A stretch of 47,134 bases of DNA from Rhizobacter sp. Root1238. Lineage in GTDB: Bacteria; Pseudomonadota; Gammaproteobacteria; Burkholderiales; Burkholderiaceae_C. How positions within the stretch are numbered: the stretch's first letter is position 1; each line of letters starts with the position of its first letter. Both the position numbers and the translations under genes were made by a program. The DNA is taken from assembly GCF_001425825.1 (NCBI RefSeq), contig NZ_LMDM01000034.1, forward strand, positions 254,775 through 301,908, in the 5' to 3' direction. This document shows, one piece after another, positions 45,324 to 47,134 of this stretch. Under the pieces are notes generated by a model. It worked only from the letters and a program-made list of their open reading frames with translations. It was not told the origin of the DNA and did not search any database.

Positions 45324-47006
45324 ATGCAACGACCCTGGCTCGACCACTATCCCCCTGGCGTTCCGGCGGAGATCGACACGTCGCCCTACCGGTCCTTGGT
45401 CGAGCTGCTCGACGAGTCGTTTCGACAGCACGCATCGCGCGATGCGGCGGTGTGCATGGAGCGGCGATTGAGCTTCCGCGACATCGACGAGATGTCCGCT
45501 TCATTGGGCGCGTGGCTGCAGGCCCGCGGGCTGGCGCGCGGCGCGCGCGTCGCGCTGATGATGCCGAACGTGCTGCAGTACCCGGTCGCGATCGCCGCGG
45601 TGCTGCGCGCAGGCTGCACGGTGGTGAACGTCAATCCGTTGTACACCGCGCGCGAGCTGGAGCACCAGCTGAGCGATTCGGGTGCCGAGGCGATCATCGT
45701 GCTCGAGAACTTCGCGCAGACGCTGGTGCAGGTGCTCGACCGCACGCCGATCCGTCATGTGGTGCTGGCATCGATGGGCGACCTGCTGGGCTTCGTGAAA
45801 GGCCAGCTGGTGAATTTCGTCGTTCGGCATGTGCGCAAGATGGTGCCGGAGTTCGATCTCCGTGCGCCGGCCGGCGGCTCGGTCACGCGCTTCAACATGG
45901 CGGTGGCCGAGGGCACGCGGCTGTCGCTGCGGCATGTCGACCTGGGCCCGGACGACGTCGCCTTCCTGCAGTACACCGGCGGGACGACAGGCCTCTCGAA
46001 GGGTGCCGTGCTGCTGCACCGCAACGTCGTCGCGAACATCCTGCAAGCGCAAGCGTGGTTCCAGCCGATGCTCGACAAGGTGGGCGATCGGCAGATCGTC
46101 ACGGTGTGCGCGCTGCCGCTGTATCACATCTTCGCGCTGACGGCCTGCTACATGCTCGGGGCGCGGCTCGGGATGCTCAACGTGCTGATTCCGAATCCGC
46201 GCGACATCCCCGGCTTCGTGAAGGTGCTGAAGCGGCAGCGCTTCAACATGTTCCCGGCAGTGAACACGCTGTTCAATGCGCTGGCGAACGATCCGGAGTT
46301 CAGACGGCTGGATTTCACCGACCTGGTGATCTCGAATGGCGGCGGCATGGCGGTTCAGCGCGCGACGGCGGAGCAGTGGCAACGCGTCACCGGCTGTCCG
46401 ATCGTCGAGGGTTACGGGTTGTCGGAGACTTCGCCGGTCGCGACGATCAATCGCTTCGATGAGCCGGAGTTCACCGGGTCGATCGGGTTGCCGGTGTCGT
46501 CGACGGAGATCGCGATCCGCAATGATGCGGGTGCTTCGGTGCCGCTGGGGGAGTCCGGCGAGATCTGCATCCGCGGCCCGCAGGTGATGGCGGGGTACTG
46601 GAATCGCCCGGACGAAACGCGCTTGGTCATGACGGACGATGGATTCTTCCGCTCGGGCGACATCGGCGTGATGGACGAGCGGGGCTACGTGCGAATCGTC
46701 GATCGGAAGAAGGACATGATTCTGGTGTCCGGCTTCAACGTCTACCCGACCGAGATCGAGCAGGTGGTGAGCCAGCATCCCGCGGTGCTGGAGTGTGCTG
46801 CGGTGGGCGTGGCGGATCCGAAGTCTGGCGAGGCGGTGAAGCTGTTCGTGGTGAGGCGCGATTCGACGCTGACAGAGGACGACCTGGCGGCCTATTGTCG
46901 CGAGAACTTCACGGCCTACAAGCGCCCGAAGTATGTCGAGTTTCGCGACGATCTGCCCAAGTCCAACGTCGGGAAGATACTGCGTCGGGAGTTGAGGGTG
47001 TCCTGA
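45324..47006 (+). CDS. fadD: Long-chain fatty-acid-CoA ligase
   Basis: 560 residues of the AMP-forming adenylate family: P-loop-like FLQYTGGTTGLSKGAVLLHRN from about residue 215, YGLSETSPV, and the hinge GDIGVMDERGYVRIVDRKKDMILVSGFNVYPTEIE. The catalytic Lys is in LPKSNVGKILRREL at the C-terminus. It activates fatty acids for beta-oxidation or lipid use. A terminator follows 80 bases after the stop. Confidence 0.96.
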   Translation: MQRPWLDHYPPGVPAEIDTSPYRSLVELLDESFRQHASRDAAVCMERRLSFRDIDEMSASLGAWLQARGLARGARVALMMPNVLQYPVAIAAVLRAGCTVVNVNPLYTARELEHQLSDSGAEAIIVLENFAQTLVQVLDRTPIRHVVLASMGDLLGFVKGQLVNFVVRHVRKMVPEFDLRAPAGGSVTRFNMAVAEGTRLSLRHVDLGPDDVAFLQYTGGTTGLSKGAVLLHRNVVANILQAQAWFQPMLDKVGDRQIVTVCALPLYHIFALTACYMLGARLGMLNVLIPNPRDIPGFVKVLKRQRFNMFPAVNTLFNALANDPEFRRLDFTDLVISNGGGMAVQRATAEQWQRVTGCPIVEGYGLSETSPVATINRFDEPEFTGSIGLPVSSTEIAIRNDAGASVPLGESGEICIRGPQVMAGYWNRPDETRLVMTDDGFFRSGDIGVMDERGYVRIVDRKKDMILVSGFNVYPTEIEQVVSQHPAVLECAAVGVADPKSGEAVKLFVVRRDSTLTEDDLAAYCRENFTAYKRPKYVEFRDDLPKSNVGKILRRELRVS

Positions 47007-47082
47007 GCTCGCCGGTCCGGTGTCTGCCAAGGCGGATTCACATCCCCGGAATTTGCATCCCGCAAAACCGGTTCCCCCAAAG

Positions 47083-47120
47083 CGAAACCCCCGTCACCTT
47101 GGGAGGAGACGGGGGCTGGC
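47083..47120. terminator. Rho-independent terminator after fadD
   Basis: CCCCCGTC (47088-47095) pairs with GACGGGGG (47108-47115); flanking AAGC and GCTTT can extend the stem with bulges. TTTATTAATAG follows. Symmetry of the flanks suggests it can work on both strands. Confidence 0.8.
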
Positions 47121-47134
47121 TTTATTAATAGCCT

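Overview
The window is a GC-rich, densely packed chromosomal segment of a betaproteobacterium. It most likely belongs to the order Burkholderiales (Rubrivivax/Leptothrix/Piscinibacter-like). This is inferred from gene content: the yqgE-ruvX-pyrR-pyrB-pyrC'-plsC string, a FFLEELY-motif protein, small Burkholderiales-type orphan proteins, and pervasive G/C at third codon positions. No rRNA, tRNA, insertion sequence, CRISPR array or phage module was seen.

Layout. 1-2410 (minus): N-terminal part of a secreted RHS/YD-repeat protein that runs off the left edge. 2619-7201 (minus): tight pyrimidine/housekeeping operon yqgE, ruvX, pyrR, pyrB, a catalytically degenerate dihydroorotase (pyrX) and plsC; a palindromic repeat separates pyrX from plsC. 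7237-13788: photolyase, a cupin, an AraC regulator, a 7TM diguanylate cyclase and an M61 peptidase. 13815-21773: three regulator/enzyme pairs in divergent layout (TetR/SDR, LysR/F420-type reductase, ALDH/LysR) interleaved with a TPR membrane protein and AMP nucleosidase. 21761-25585: a 1274-residue membrane M48 peptidase. 25663-30837: nudK and a divergent DeoR regulator with phased repeats, an EF-G-like GTPase, and purT.

30938-33546 is the most regulation-rich part. It holds a Cro/C1-like HTH protein; a roughly 380-bp leader with a strong promoter, short overlapping ORFs and an attenuator-like hairpin set in front of two small orphan proteins; a shared bidirectional terminator; and a TerC-family membrane protein preceded on its own strand by a clear yybP-ykoY (Mn2+) riboswitch whose 3' helix covers the ribosome binding site.

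33547-38012: aldo/keto reductase, an NMT1/THI5-type ABC importer operon and an HDOD protein. 38013-41384: an Lrp regulator divergent from an overlapping hpd-pheC-phhA operon that links prephenate/arogenate, phenylalanine, tyrosine and homogentisate. 41385-47006: membrane-anchored lipase-like hydrolase, a GMC oxidoreductase with a twin-arginine small subunit, a FFLEELY-motif protein and FadD, closed by a terminator.

The observations most worth follow-up are the leader/attenuator with its orphan small proteins, the hpd-pheC-phhA operon, the large M48 fusion protein, the Mn2+ riboswitch and the phased DeoR operator. All functional calls are from reading the sequence; no database search was run.
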